In this document: piece after piece, positions 24,130 to 39,087 of the stretch
Position numbering within the stretch: the first letter of the stretch is position 1
Layout: the number at the start of each line of letters is the position of its first letter
Assembly: GCF_000732535.1 (NCBI RefSeq)
Contig: NZ_APNK01000001.1
Span: 186,001-250,000 of the forward strand
DNA from: Salinisphaera hydrothermalis C41B8
GTDB taxonomy: Bacteria > Pseudomonadota > Gammaproteobacteria > Nevskiales > Salinisphaeraceae
DNA: 64,000 nucleotides
Reading direction: 5' to 3'
Translations under genes and position numbers: made by a program
Notes under the pieces: model-generated
What the model saw: only the letters and a program-made list of their open reading frames with translations
What the model was told of the DNA's origin: nothing
Databases searched by the model: none

Positions 24130-26343
24130 ATGAAGCCAATGACCGACCGAATTCGCGCCCTCGCCGCAACCCTATGCCTGCTGGCCGCCGGCACGAGCCT
24201 GCTGATCCCGGCCGCGGCGTTGGCCCAGACGGCCAACGGGCTCGCGCTCGAATCCATCAGTACTGCGGCCGGCAGCGGCGATCGCGTGAGCCTGCGCTTC
24301 AAGCTCTCGGGGCCAGCCCCCTCGCCGTCGGTTTTCACCGTAGAGAACCCCGCCCGCCTATCGATTGATCTGCCGAATACCTCACTCGCGCTGGATAAAC
24401 GCTACCAGCGGATCGCCGAGGGTCCGGTGCAGGCGGTGACCGCGGCGTCGGCCGATCACAAGACTCGGGTCGTGGTCGAACTCACCCAGATGGTGAACTA
24501 CAACATCCAGCGGCGCGGCGACGAACTGATCGTCAGCCTGGGCGGGGCGCGGCATACGTCGACCGACAGCGAGCGCCCCGCCGCAACTTACAGCAATGCG
24601 GGCAGTACGAGCAGCACTTCGTCGAGCTCGGGGCCGGCATCGGCCATCCGCAATATCGACTTCCGTCGCGGCGATGACGGTGCCGGCCGTATCGAGATCA
24701 CGCTCAACGGCAGCAATGCGCCGGTCGACGTCAGCCGCGACGACAACAAGATCGTGGCGCGTTTATCCGGTATTTCATTGCCGGATCGCCTGGCCCGGCG
24801 CCTGGACGTGACCGACTTCGCGACACCGGTGCGCACGATCGACGCCATGTCGCGCGGCGGCAACACCCGGATCGTCATCACCCCGCGCGCGAACGCCCAG
24901 TTCCAGCGTCTGGCCTATCAGACCGGCAACCACCTCTATATCGAGCTGCAGCCGCTGACCGACGCCCAGAAGAAACAACGCGATCAAGCGCATCCGCAAT
25001 ACAACGGCAAGAAAATCTCGTTGTCGTTCCAGAACATCGACATTCGCTCGGTGCTCCAGATCATCGCCGATGTCGCCAATGTAAACATGGTGGTATCGGA
25101 TAGCGTTTCCGGCACGATCGCCCTGCAGCTGCAGGATGTGCCCTGGGATCAGGCGCTGGATATCATCCTCAACGCCAAGGGCCTGGGGATGACGCGTACC
25201 AATAACGTGATCACGGTGGCGCCGCTGACCGAAATCGCCAATCGCGAAAAGGCCAAGGCCGCCGCGCGTGAGGCAACCAATGACCTCGCGCCGCTGCATT
25301 CCGAGATCATCCAGATCAACTATGCCCGGGCCTCCGACATTGCCAATATCCTGCAATCGGATACCGCGTCACGGGCCACGCCCGGCGGGTCGGGTGGCGC
25401 ATCCGGCGCAGCCGCCACACCGGTCGCGGCCGGCGGAGCGGGCAATGACCAATCCCTGCTCTCGCCACGAGGCCATGTCACGGTCGACGATCGCACCAAC
25501 AGTCTGCTGGTCACCGACACGCGCGAAAAGCTCGACCAGATCCGCAGCCTGATCGATCGCCTCGATATTCCCGTGCGCCAGGTCCTGATCGAATCCCGCA
25601 TCGTGATCGCCAACCGCGACTTCACGCGCAACCTTGGGGTGTCGCAGACGGGCGTCGACAACTCCCATCTGAACAATGCGCTCAACGCCCAGAGTTCGGG
25701 TTCTCTGGGCAGCGCCTACAACGCCAACAATAGCGGCTATTCGGTGAGCCTCCCGGCCACCAATGCCACAAGCCTGCTGGCCACCAGCATCATCACCGAT
25801 ACGTTCAGCCTGAACCTGGAATTGTCGGCGATGGAATCGGAGAACAACGGCGAGATCATTTCCTCGCCGCGCGTGATTACGGCTGACGGTCAGGAAGCCA
25901 ATATCGAACAGGGCCAGGAAATCCCGTATCAGTCGGGCACGACGGGCAGCAACCAGGGCACCAGCGTTCAATTCAAGAAGGCCGTGCTCAGCCTCAACGT
26001 CACGCCCAAGATCACGCCGAACAAGAAAGTGATCATGAATCTGAAGGTCACCCAGGATTCCGTGGGCAAATACGTCCCCACAGCCGAAGGCGGCTCGGTG
26101 CCTTCCATCGATACCCGCAGCCTGACCACCCAGGTGCTGGTCGACAACGGCGACACCGTGGTGCTCGGCGGCATCTTCGAACAGACCAACCGCGATACGA
26201 CCAACGGCGTGCCGTTTGTCAGCAAGATCCTGCTGCTCGGTTCGCTGTTCAAAGGACACTCGCGGCAACGCGACAAGCAGGAGTTGCTCATCTTCGTCAC
26301 CCCCAAGATCCTCGATAACCATATGGCGGTTGGCAGCCGCTGA
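24130..26343 (+). CDS. pilQ: Type IV pilus secretin PilQ
   Basis: This outer-membrane secretin forms the gated pore for the pilus. The 737 residues include a signal peptide (to about 35), two peptidoglycan-binding AMIN domains (about 38-140 and 175-275), the secretin/TonB short N-terminal domain (about 297-355; FQNIDIRSVLQIIADVANVNMVV), an N1/NolW domain (about 385-490) interrupted by a Gly/Ala-rich linker, and the C-terminal secretin barrel (about 545-730; GQEIPYQSGT, LTTQVLVDNGDTVVLGGIFEQ). The order and length are those of gammaproteobacterial PilQ. It follows pilP after 22 bp and ends the pil operon. Confidence 0.95.
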   Translation: MKPMTDRIRALAATLCLLAAGTSLLIPAAALAQTANGLALESISTAAGSGDRVSLRFKLSGPAPSPSVFTVENPARLSIDLPNTSLALDKRYQRIAEGPVQAVTAASADHKTRVVVELTQMVNYNIQRRGDELIVSLGGARHTSTDSERPAATYSNAGSTSSTSSSSGPASAIRNIDFRRGDDGAGRIEITLNGSNAPVDVSRDDNKIVARLSGISLPDRLARRLDVTDFATPVRTIDAMSRGGNTRIVITPRANAQFQRLAYQTGNHLYIELQPLTDAQKKQRDQAHPQYNGKKISLSFQNIDIRSVLQIIADVANVNMVVSDSVSGTIALQLQDVPWDQALDIILNAKGLGMTRTNNVITVAPLTEIANREKAKAAAREATNDLAPLHSEIIQINYARASDIANILQSDTASRATPGGSGGASGAAATPVAAGGAGNDQSLLSPRGHVTVDDRTNSLLVTDTREKLDQIRSLIDRLDIPVRQVLIESRIVIANRDFTRNLGVSQTGVDNSHLNNALNAQSSGSLGSAYNANNSGYSVSLPATNATSLLATSIITDTFSLNLELSAMESENNGEIISSPRVITADGQEANIEQGQEIPYQSGTTGSNQGTSVQFKKAVLSLNVTPKITPNKKVIMNLKVTQDSVGKYVPTAEGGSVPSIDTRSLTTQVLVDNGDTVVLGGIFEQTNRDTTNGVPFVSKILLLGSLFKGHSRQRDKQELLIFVTPKILDNHMAVGSR

Positions 26344-27166
26344 TCGTTGCGGCCGGCCGGGTGTGGATTGATCGGCAGCGCGCCGTGCGCAGCCGGGCCG
26401 GTCTTCTCGCGCTCGCAAACAAAGACCTAGGGCGTGTTGAGGTTTCGTGCGAGTCCGCGCCAAGCGCTGTTTTGCGGCAAGACGAGGCGTAGTGCGCGCC
26501 GTGCAGTCACTCTGCATAAGCGTGCTACAACGCTGGATTGCCGCAAAACAGCGCTTGTCCCTTCGGGTTGGGCCGCAAATCGCGCCCTGCGGCGTTGCGA
26601 GTCTGGGTCGTGGCACGCCACGACGCGGCGACTCGCGCCTTGCCGGACACGATTTGCGGACGCCAACGCGGCGCTCGCACGAAACCTCAACACGCCCTAG
26701 GGTCGGCTTGAGCCGATCGTCGGCCTGAACGATGGCGTGGCATGGCGCCAGCCACGAGCACCCACGACGCCGGCGAACCCCTTGATCAGGATGGCATACT
26801 GACGTAAGGCGAGGACACCGGCACTCACGCAACGCCTGCTCCAAGCCAGATCGACCGCTTGCCGTGCATACCCAGTCCGGGCGCAATGGGACAGCGGATT
26901 TAATATAAGCTATCCAAAAAACTTCCGGGGTTGGGTTAAAGTACGGGTTCGCGCCACTGCGACCGTACACGGCAGCGAAACTGCGCAGAACGTGTTTTCC
27001 AGTTCTGCCCGCTGCCGCAAACGATGTCAGCCCCAGCAACGATGGCAATCCTCCGGGCGTCAGGAGCCCGTTCGGTACGGATGGCGTATGCGCGACAACC
27101 TGCGATCCAGACTCCAATGAAGAGAAGTGATCGTGGCTTCGTATTCAAACTATTTGTAGCGAGTAC
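26344..27166. other. Intergenic region between pilQ and aroK with an inserted MITE
   Basis: The 823-bp spacer contains the palindromic element at 26427-26700. The remaining DNA (26701-27166) has no credible gene. An AT-rich patch with TTAATATAAGC near 26900 may include the aroK promoter, but no good -35 partner is visible. In related genomes pilQ and aroK are usually close together. Confidence 0.55.
26427..26700. mobile_element. 274-bp palindromic MITE with CTAG ends
   Basis: The first 27 bases (26427-26453, beginning CTAGGGCGTGTTGAGG) are an exact inverted copy of the last 27 (26674-26700). The interior contains further imperfect inverted repeats, so both strands show mirrored small open frames ending in the same residues; these are not genes. 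CTAG at both ends could be a 4-bp target duplication. A 56-bp stretch near the right end (26630-26685) recurs at 60654-60709 with 51 identical bases. No transposase is encoded. Confidence 0.8.
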
Positions 27167-27697
27167 ATGGCAGCAAACCCGAACATCTATCTGATCGGCC
27201 CCATGGGGGCCGGCAAAACCACGGTGGGCCGGCGTATCGCCGAGCTCAAGGGCATGACCTTCGTCGACTCCGATCAGGAAGTCGAAAAACGCACGGGCGT
27301 GGATATCTCATTCATCTTCGACATGGAAGGTGAAGAAGGTTTCCGCAAGCGCGAGCGCGACATGATCGCCGAGTTGTCGGAACAGCCCAACACCGTCATG
27401 GCCACCGGCGGCGGCGCCGTGCTCGATCCGAGTACGCGCGACCTGCTATCCGCGCGTGGCGTGGTCGTCTACCTGGAGACGTCGTTGGAGCAACAGCTCG
27501 CGCGCACGCGAAAGTCCAACAGCCGCCCTCTTCTGGCCGGCAGCGACGACCTTGAGGCCACGCTCACCGAGCTCATGGAGATCCGCGACCCGTTGTATCG
27601 CTCGATAGCCGATATCGTGGTCACCACCGGCGATCAGCAGGCGCGCAAGCTGGCGCGTGAGATCGTCGAGCAACTGGAAGCCATTGGCACGGCCTGA
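27167..27697 (+). CDS. aroK: Shikimate kinase
   Basis: The 176-residue P-loop kinase phosphorylates shikimate at O3 in the cytoplasm, the fifth step of chorismate synthesis. The Walker A motif is GPMGAGKTTVG (11-21). The shikimate-binding segments FVDSDQEVEKRTG and GGGAVLD are present, together with the lid region ARTRKSNSRPLL. The length is typical of AroK/AroL; the position before aroB and after pilQ is that of aroK in Gammaproteobacteria. The stop overlaps the next start (TGATG). Confidence 0.95.
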   Translation: MAANPNIYLIGPMGAGKTTVGRRIAELKGMTFVDSDQEVEKRTGVDISFIFDMEGEEGFRKRERDMIAELSEQPNTVMATGGGAVLDPSTRDLLSARGVVVYLETSLEQQLARTRKSNSRPLLAGSDDLEATLTELMEIRDPLYRSIADIVVTTGDQQARKLAREIVEQLEAIGTA

Positions 27698-28260
27698 TGA
27701 CGAGGCCGGACAACGGCAGCGCGTGGGTCTACGCCGGATTCTGGATTCGGGTCTGGGCCTCGGTCATCGACAGCGTGCTGTTGTTGTTCCTGATCTTTCC
27801 GCTTCTCTCGCTGATCCCCGGGGCCGCGCGCGACAGCGCGGCGGCCTCGCGGCTGTTCAGCCCGTCGGGGCGCATCAACTTCGATGCCTTGACCCCGGCG
27901 CCACCGGGTCCGCTGCATATCCTGCTGTACTGGATATTGCCAGCCGCGGTCGTCATGATCTTCTGGCTAACGCGCGCTGCCACGCCGGGCAAGATGGCTA
28001 TCGGCGCGCGCGTAGTCGACGCACAAAGCGGTGAGCGCCTGCGCCCAGGGCAATCGTTGCTGCGTTATCTCGGTTATTACGTCTCGACACTACCGCTCGG
28101 ACTCGGGCTGATCTGGGTCGGTATCGATTCGCGCAAGCAAGGCTGGCACGACAAACTGGCCAACACGGTCGTGATCCGCCGACGGCGCACGGTCGAACCG
28201 GTACACTTTGAAGCCGCCGACGAATCGTCCGGCGCCCACACCGGATGGAACAATGAGTGA
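27697..28260 (+). CDS. RDD family membrane protein
   Basis: The 187-residue protein has the RDD signature: an N-terminal helix with conserved Arg and Asp residues ([22 protein letters not shown]). Further helices follow around residues 68-90 and 128-146, and the segment [33 protein letters not shown] is typical. RDD proteins are inner-membrane proteins, some implicated in Na+(Li+,K+)/H+ exchange, but most lack a known role. It is translated from an ATG overlapping the aroK stop and overlaps aroB by 8 bp, so it is firmly within the aroK-aroB operon, which is not the usual arrangement. Confidence 0.85.
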   Translation: MTRPDNGSAWVYAGFWIRVWASVIDSVLLLFLIFPLLSLIPGAARDSAAASRLFSPSGRINFDALTPAPPGPLHILLYWILPAAVVMIFWLTRAATPGKMAIGARVVDAQSGERLRPGQSLLRYLGYYVSTLPLGLGLIWVGIDSRKQGWHDKLANTVVIRRRRTVEPVHFEAADESSGAHTGWNNE

Positions 28261-29356
28261 TCTACCCGCCGAAAGTCGCCTGCGCGTCGAACTCGACAGC
28301 CGGGCCTACGATATTCTCATCGGCCCCGGGCTGATCGGCCAGGCCGCCTCTTACGACGGAGCGATCCGCGGCCGGCAGGTTCTCATCGTCACCAACGACA
28401 CGGTCGGCCTGCACTACCGCGAGCCGGTGGAAGCCGCCTTGCGCGATGCCGGCCACGACGTCGACACGCTAATCCTGCCCGACGGCGAATCGCACAAGAA
28501 CCTGACCACACTCGATACCATCGCCGAGCATCTGCTGGACAACGCCTACGGCCGCGACACCACGATCGTCGCCCTCGGCGGCGGCGTGATCGGCGATCTC
28601 GCCGGCTTCGCGGCCGCGATCTATCAACGCGGGATCGATTTCGTGCAGGTGCCGACCACTTTGCTGGCCCAGGTCGATTCCTCGGTCGGCGGCAAGACCG
28701 GCGTGAACCATCGTCTCGGCAAGAACATGATCGGCGCGTTCCACCAGCCGAAACGCGTGCTGGCCGACGTCGACGTGCTGACCACCCTGCCCGCACGCGA
28801 GTTCGCGGCCGGCATGGCCGAAGTGATCAAGTACGGCCTGATTCGGGACGCCGGCTTCTTCGACTGGCTGGAAGCGAATATGGCCGGCATCAACGCGCGC
28901 GATCCGGCCCTGATCATCGAAATCATCCGCCGCTCTTGCGCGAACAAGGCCGAAGTCGTGGTCGCCGATGAACGCGAAGCCGGCGAGCGGGCGCTGCTCA
29001 ACCTGGGCCATACCTTCGGTCATGCGCTGGAGGCCGAACTCGGCTATGGCGCGTGGCTGCACGGGGAAGCCGTCGCGGCCGGCATGTGCATGGCCGCCGA
29101 TACCTCGCGGCGACTCGGATGGCTAAGCGAGGATCAGGTTACGCGCATCGAGGCCGTGCTCGCGGCCGCCGGCCTACCGATCGCCCCGCCGAGCGGGACC
29201 TCCGCCGCGCGCATTTTCGACCTGATGCGGCGTGACAAGAAAGTCAGCGCCGGCGCGCTGCGTCTCGTGCTGCTCAAGGATATCGGGAACGCGGTGATTT
29301 ACGAAGACTATGGCGTCGCGCTTGACGATACGCTGCACCATTATCTGGCAGCCTGA
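28253..29356 (+). CDS. aroB: 3-dehydroquinate synthase
   Basis: AroB converts DAHP to 3-dehydroquinate using NAD+ and a divalent metal, the second step of the shikimate pathway. The 367-residue protein shows [22 protein letters not shown] (NAD and phosphate binding), the [13 protein letters not shown] loop and the metal-binding HTFGHALE. I chose ATG 28253 ([10 protein letters not shown]): it overlaps the end of the RDD gene and homology begins there; the upstream in-frame start adds 15 unsupported residues. Length is normal. Confidence 0.95.
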   Translation: MSDLPAESRLRVELDSRAYDILIGPGLIGQAASYDGAIRGRQVLIVTNDTVGLHYREPVEAALRDAGHDVDTLILPDGESHKNLTTLDTIAEHLLDNAYGRDTTIVALGGGVIGDLAGFAAAIYQRGIDFVQVPTTLLAQVDSSVGGKTGVNHRLGKNMIGAFHQPKRVLADVDVLTTLPAREFAAGMAEVIKYGLIRDAGFFDWLEANMAGINARDPALIIEIIRRSCANKAEVVVADEREAGERALLNLGHTFGHALEAELGYGAWLHGEAVAAGMCMAADTSRRLGWLSEDQVTRIEAVLAAAGLPIAPPSGTSAARIFDLMRRDKKVSAGALRLVLLKDIGNAVIYEDYGVALDDTLHHYLAA

Positions 29357-29369
29357 CGGGTTGACAGGC

Positions 29370-29405
29370 GGCCGGCGATTGATTGTCGCTCGCTGGCCTT
29401 TTATA
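29370..29405 (+). terminator. Candidate terminator after aroB
   Basis: GGCCGGCGA (29370-29378) pairs with TCGCTGGCC (29390-29398), a 9-bp stem with one G-U pair and an 11-base loop, followed directly by TTTTATATT. It sits 14 bp past the aroB stop. Confidence 0.6.
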
Positions 29406-29596
29406 TTGAATTCAGCGGTTCCACCGCTCGCACGTCACTGAGTGGCGCTGCCCGTCGCCGCCGAAACCGCGTTTCCCCAGTTGCGTAATCTGCCTGACGG
29501 GCTGCGGCGTGCGCTGCGACGACTTCAGGGTCCGGCCGGTCCTGCGCACGGTGCGCATGGCCTAACCGGGCCGTAGCCCATCCAAGGGAATGGACT

Positions 29597-35534
<5,938 letters not shown>

Positions 35535-35560
35535 GCCCGTACTGTCCGTTACGCTGTTCC

Positions 35561-35588
35561 AAGGCCCGCCGAGTGCGGGCCTTTTTTA
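35561..35588 (+). terminator. Rho-independent terminator after gltD
   Basis: AAGGCCCGC, loop CGAGT, GCGGGCC followed by TTTTTTAT: a 7-bp GC stem and six T, 30 bp beyond the gltD stop. Confidence 0.9.
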
Positions 35589-35604
35589 TCCTTCAAACAG
35601 ACAC

Positions 35605-35635
35605 TTGCAATCGAGGCAATACACCATCCTATAGT
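35605..35635 (+). promoter_or_regulatory. Possible promoter for the ATP-grasp gene
   Basis: TTGCAA (35605-35610) and TATAGT (35630-35635) are separated by 19 bp, about 118 bp before the ATP-grasp start and just after the gltD terminator. Spacing is longer than ideal. Confidence 0.35.
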
Positions 35636-35752
35636 CGTAAACGTCCGTTGGAACCGAACGTTTTAGCAACAAGTCGAAGCATAGACTGCTGGGAAAACGA
35701 CGCGGCGAATTCGGCATGCGTCGTACATCTGCCCCCAGAAGTACAGGCTTGC

Positions 35753-37066
35753 ATGCGCTCGACCGATCATCAGGGCCGGCTACTCCGGCTTGCGAAGGCC
35801 CTCAAGCCCAACCTGCTCGTCAAGGCATTGAGCGGGGCCCCGGTGCTTTGGCTTCTGCTGCCGGAGGACGACAGCGCCGGCATGACCGTGCATCGACTGT
35901 TCGCTCGCCAGTGCTGGCAGGACGGTGACGGCAGCGAATGCGCCGTACTCGTCGCCGGCGCCGGCGCCATGCTCCCGGCCCTGTTGATCGCCGCCACGGT
36001 ATACAGTTGGCGTTGCGGCTCTCGCGTGCGACGCGAGACCGGCAAGTCGATCGTCCGGCAATGGCTGGAGCAACTGGCAGTCGGTTGCCGGGTCGGCGTA
36101 TCGCCGCCTTGGTATTACATGTTCGAATTCTACCGGCCCGAGATCCGGGAGCGCGCCCGCGACTATCTTTACCGCAGTGAAACCAAAAGCGGTATCTACG
36201 ACATGCTGCGCCGACAACGCGGCTGCACCGACAGTACGGAACGCCTGCGCGACAAGGCCGCGTTTGCCGCTCATTGCCATGCCAATGGCCTGTCGGTGGT
36301 GCGTACGCTGGCCGTGGCCCGCAACGGACAAATCGATGGCGACATCGAATTGCCTGCGGCCGACCTCTTCTTCAAGCCCATCAAGGGCGCGGGCGGCCGC
36401 GGGGCTTCGCGCTGGTTCAGCGACGGGCCCGATCATTATCTCGCCAGTGACGGGACCCGCGTAACCCGCGCCGCGCTGACCGAACATCTGCGAACGCTGT
36501 CGCAGGACGAGGCATACGTCGTACGGCTCCATCTGGCGCCGCATTCCGACATCCGGGACCTGACCGCCGGCGCCCTGCCCACGGTACGGCTGGTCACCTG
36601 CCTGAATCAGGACGAAGACCCGGAAGCCACGCATGCCGTATTCCGCATGCCACGCAGCCCGGACGTGGTGGTCGACAACTTCCATGCCGGCGGGATCGCC
36701 TCGGCGGTGGATCTGGTCAGCGGCGAGCTGGGCACGGCCACGGATATGGGACTCACCGCCGAAAGCCGCTGGTTTGAACAGCATCCGACGACCGGCGCGC
36801 AGGTCGTCGGCCGTACACTGCCGCACTGGCCGGCCGTCGTCGCGCTCGGCGCGGCGGCCCATCGTCTGTTTCCCGACCAGGTCGCCATCGGCTGGGATAT
36901 CGCGATTCTCGAAGACGGCCCGTGCCTGGTCGAAGGCAACAAGTCGCCGGATCTCGACATCCTGCAGCGGACGACGCGCAGCCCGGCCGGCGACAGTCGC
37001 CTCGGCACGCTGCTGGCGCATCACATGAAACAGGCCTTCAGCGACCGTCAAGTCACGGCATACTAG
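35753..37066 (+). CDS. Membrane-anchored ATP-grasp protein, sugar-transfer-associated type
   Basis: The 437-residue protein has a hydrophobic segment near residues 63-85 (AVLVAGAGAMLPALLIAATVYSW) and then a cytoplasmic ATP-grasp domain. The signature pieces are ADLFFKPIKGAGGRGASRWF (ATP and phosphate clamp), AYVVRLHLAPH, and a metal-binding end with WDIAILEDGPCLVEGNKSPDLD. This pattern is that of the family described as sugar-transfer-associated ATP-grasp, usually found among capsule or exopolysaccharide genes. The substrates are unknown; it would ligate a carboxylate to an amine or similar. The start is uncertain because the frame stays open upstream. It precedes kdoO, suggesting a cell-surface glycan role. 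Confidence 0.8.
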   Translation: MRSTDHQGRLLRLAKALKPNLLVKALSGAPVLWLLLPEDDSAGMTVHRLFARQCWQDGDGSECAVLVAGAGAMLPALLIAATVYSWRCGSRVRRETGKSIVRQWLEQLAVGCRVGVSPPWYYMFEFYRPEIRERARDYLYRSETKSGIYDMLRRQRGCTDSTERLRDKAAFAAHCHANGLSVVRTLAVARNGQIDGDIELPAADLFFKPIKGAGGRGASRWFSDGPDHYLASDGTRVTRAALTEHLRTLSQDEAYVVRLHLAPHSDIRDLTAGALPTVRLVTCLNQDEDPEATHAVFRMPRSPDVVVDNFHAGGIASAVDLVSGELGTATDMGLTAESRWFEQHPTTGAQVVGRTLPHWPAVVALGAAAHRLFPDQVAIGWDIAILEDGPCLVEGNKSPDLDILQRTTRSPAGDSRLGTLLAHHMKQAFSDRQVTAY

Positions 37067-37154
37067 AACCTGCTGATGCTTCAATGCGTCCTAACATCTC
37101 AACTGTTCAGCCCGGCCGCCGCATAGCGCGCCGGTTCGCAACCCGAGAACGCCC

Positions 37155-38069
37155 ATGACGACCGCATCCCATTCCGCAGCCATCGCCGACATGCTGACGC
37201 TCGACGACATGCAGAAGCTCGACGATGCCGCCCTCCGCGACCGGGCGCTATCCACGCTCGAAACCGGCGGCATCGTCTATCTGCCGCAGGCCGGTTTCGA
37301 TTTGACGCCCGACGAGCTGGCCTTCGTCTCGGATGCCAGCGCCACGCTGCCGACCAAAGCCGAGAAGAAAAGCCAGAACGGGCGCCCGACGATCATCTAC
37401 AACCCGAACAGCGGCCGGCTGGAACGCAGCCGGGTGCGCGCGCCCCAGCGTACGCAGCTGATCGCCCTGCTCGATCGCTATGCGCAATGGTCGACCGATC
37501 TCATCAACACGCTGTTTCCGGGCTATCGCGACGGCATCGTGCGCGATCGCACCACGTACCGCCCCTGCCCGCGCAACGCCACCCAAGGCCTGCACGTGGA
37601 TGCCAGCTACGGGCGGCCGACGGGCGGACAGAGCATGCTGCGGGTGTTCTGCAACATCAATCCGGACCGACAGCCGCGGGTCTGGCGGGTCGGCGAAACC
37701 TTCGAACCGTTCGCGCGCCGCTATATCGACAACGCCCGCCCGCGCAGTGCCGGCACGCTCGACCGGCTCATGGCGCGGTTGGGCATCACCAAAGGCCAGC
37801 GCACCGCTTACGACCTGCTGATGGAAGATATCCGCGGCCAGGTCAAGCGCGACCGCGACTATCAGGCCAACGGGCCGCAGCAGGTGGTGGATTTCCCCGC
37901 CGGATCGGCCTGGATCGCGCTGACCGACCTGGTGCTGCATGGCGCGATGACCGGACAGCACTCGCTCGATCAGACGTTTTTCGTCCCCGACGAGATCATG
38001 GCCGATCCGGAGCGTTCATCGCTGCGCATACTTGAGCGTCTGGCCGGCCGGCCTTTGCTGGCGGCCTGA
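37155..38069 (+). CDS. kdoO: Kdo 3-hydroxylase (KdoO), Fe(II)/2-oxoglutarate-dependent
   Basis: KdoO hydroxylates the Kdo sugar of Kdo2-lipid A at position 3 in the LPS inner core, producing the Ko-type sugar. The 304-residue protein contains the Fe(II) ligands H147-x-D149 (GLHVDASYG) and distal H262 (DLVLHGAMTGQH). It carries the conserved segments TTYRPCPRNATQ, RVFCNINPDRQPRVWRVGE and DFPAGSAWIALTDLVLH characteristic of the Kdo-hydroxylase family. It follows the ATP-grasp gene by 88 bp on the same strand and converges on a ThuA-like gene. The waaF gene at the window end shows that a heptose-containing core is made. Confidence 0.88.
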   Translation: MTTASHSAAIADMLTLDDMQKLDDAALRDRALSTLETGGIVYLPQAGFDLTPDELAFVSDASATLPTKAEKKSQNGRPTIIYNPNSGRLERSRVRAPQRTQLIALLDRYAQWSTDLINTLFPGYRDGIVRDRTTYRPCPRNATQGLHVDASYGRPTGGQSMLRVFCNINPDRQPRVWRVGETFEPFARRYIDNARPRSAGTLDRLMARLGITKGQRTAYDLLMEDIRGQVKRDRDYQANGPQQVVDFPAGSAWIALTDLVLHGAMTGQHSLDQTFFVPDEIMADPERSSLRILERLAGRPLLAA

Positions 38070-38097
38070 ACGCACCAGCGGCCCCGCCGGGCGCGCC

Positions 38098-38955
38098 TCA
38101 CCACTTGCGCTGACCGCGCAGGCTGCGCCTCACACGGCGCCCGAGCTTGCCCGCCAGGCGCGGCAATGGCGACTGACGCGGGCTGCGCCGGCCATCCACG
38201 TCGGCGTCCGACATCGCGTGCCACTCGCGCGATGCGGGGGCCGCGATGCCGGCGCTCCACAGCACGCCCGAGGCCACGAAACGGCGGGCCTCGTCATCAC
38301 GCCAGAGCCGATGATTATCGGCGCCCGTGAACACGAAACCACGCCCGCCGGCCGGCGGCTCATAGGCCCAGGCCACCATGCGCGCATGGCGCCGCTCGCG
38401 ATCCGAGGTCGGTACGTCGTCCGGCCACAACAAAGGCGTGACATCATCGGCACGATCGGCCGGCAGCGCTGCGTGATCCAGCCAGCCGTCGCGGATGGCA
38501 TGCGACTGCCAGGCGCGCGCGATCGGATGGTCAGCGCCCTGCAGGCGTACGCGCCGATGACCGCGCCGCGATACCCCGGCCTCATAGACCGCGCCGAAAT
38601 GACGCTGGCCCCAGGCACACAGTTCTGTCGGGAAACCGGCCGCCTGATGCAGCAATACCAGACCACAGCCTCGCTCGGCTTGTCGTTCGATCAGCGCGCG
38701 CCGCTCGGCGTTTGCAAGAAAACCCTGCTTGCCGCCGCCGTTGTCGTAAAACACGATCGAAGCGGCCTGCTCGAGGCTTTGCTCGTCGGTTGGCCAGCCG
38801 TTTTCCACGACCTCGCTGGTCACGCCCGGGACCCGTGAAAGCAGCTCTGCGAACAGCCGGCATCCCGCCACGTAATCGTGGTGCCCGGCGCGTCCAGCCG
38901 CGCGTACCGGCCCGGCCACCAGGACGATGTGTGGGTCTGTACCGGCAAAACTCAT
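38098..38955 (-). CDS. ThuA-like domain protein
   Basis: The 285-residue protein has a ThuA/trehalose-utilisation type, class I glutamine amidotransferase-like fold. Family segments are IVLVAGP...AGHHDY at the start, ASIVFYDNGGGKQGFL, GCGLVLLHQAAGFP (the position of the family's nucleophile-elbow-like turn, with Leu-His instead of Cys), and GRGFVFTGADNHRLWRDDEARRFVASGVLWSAG near the end. Members act on sugars or are of unknown function. The true start is the ATG at 38955; the long upstream frame is a shadow. It is divergent from the glycosyltransferase gene (132 bp) and convergent with kdoO. The role is unknown. Confidence 0.75.
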   Translation of the reverse strand: MSFAGTDPHIVLVAGPVRAAGRAGHHDYVAGCRLFAELLSRVPGVTSEVVENGWPTDEQSLEQAASIVFYDNGGGKQGFLANAERRALIERQAERGCGLVLLHQAAGFPTELCAWGQRHFGAVYEAGVSRRGHRRVRLQGADHPIARAWQSHAIRDGWLDHAALPADRADDVTPLLWPDDVPTSDRERRHARMVAWAYEPPAGGRGFVFTGADNHRLWRDDEARRFVASGVLWSAGIAAPASREWHAMSDADVDGRRSPRQSPLPRLAGKLGRRVRRSLRGQRKW

Positions 38956-39087
38956 GCGTTGTCCTCGAAGTCGTGATCGGAAGCCCTTATCATGGCCGGC
39001 TGGGCAGACCGCGGGCGCGCCAGTGTCCCCGATCCGCGTATCGGACGCGTTCGCCCGCCCTTGTGTACTGGCTGAATCATAAACGTC

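Noticed and set aside
26427-26700. Two mirror-image 88-codon open frames on opposite strands
   Set aside because: They arise from the perfect palindromic structure of the MITE, share the same terminal residues and have no ribosome site.
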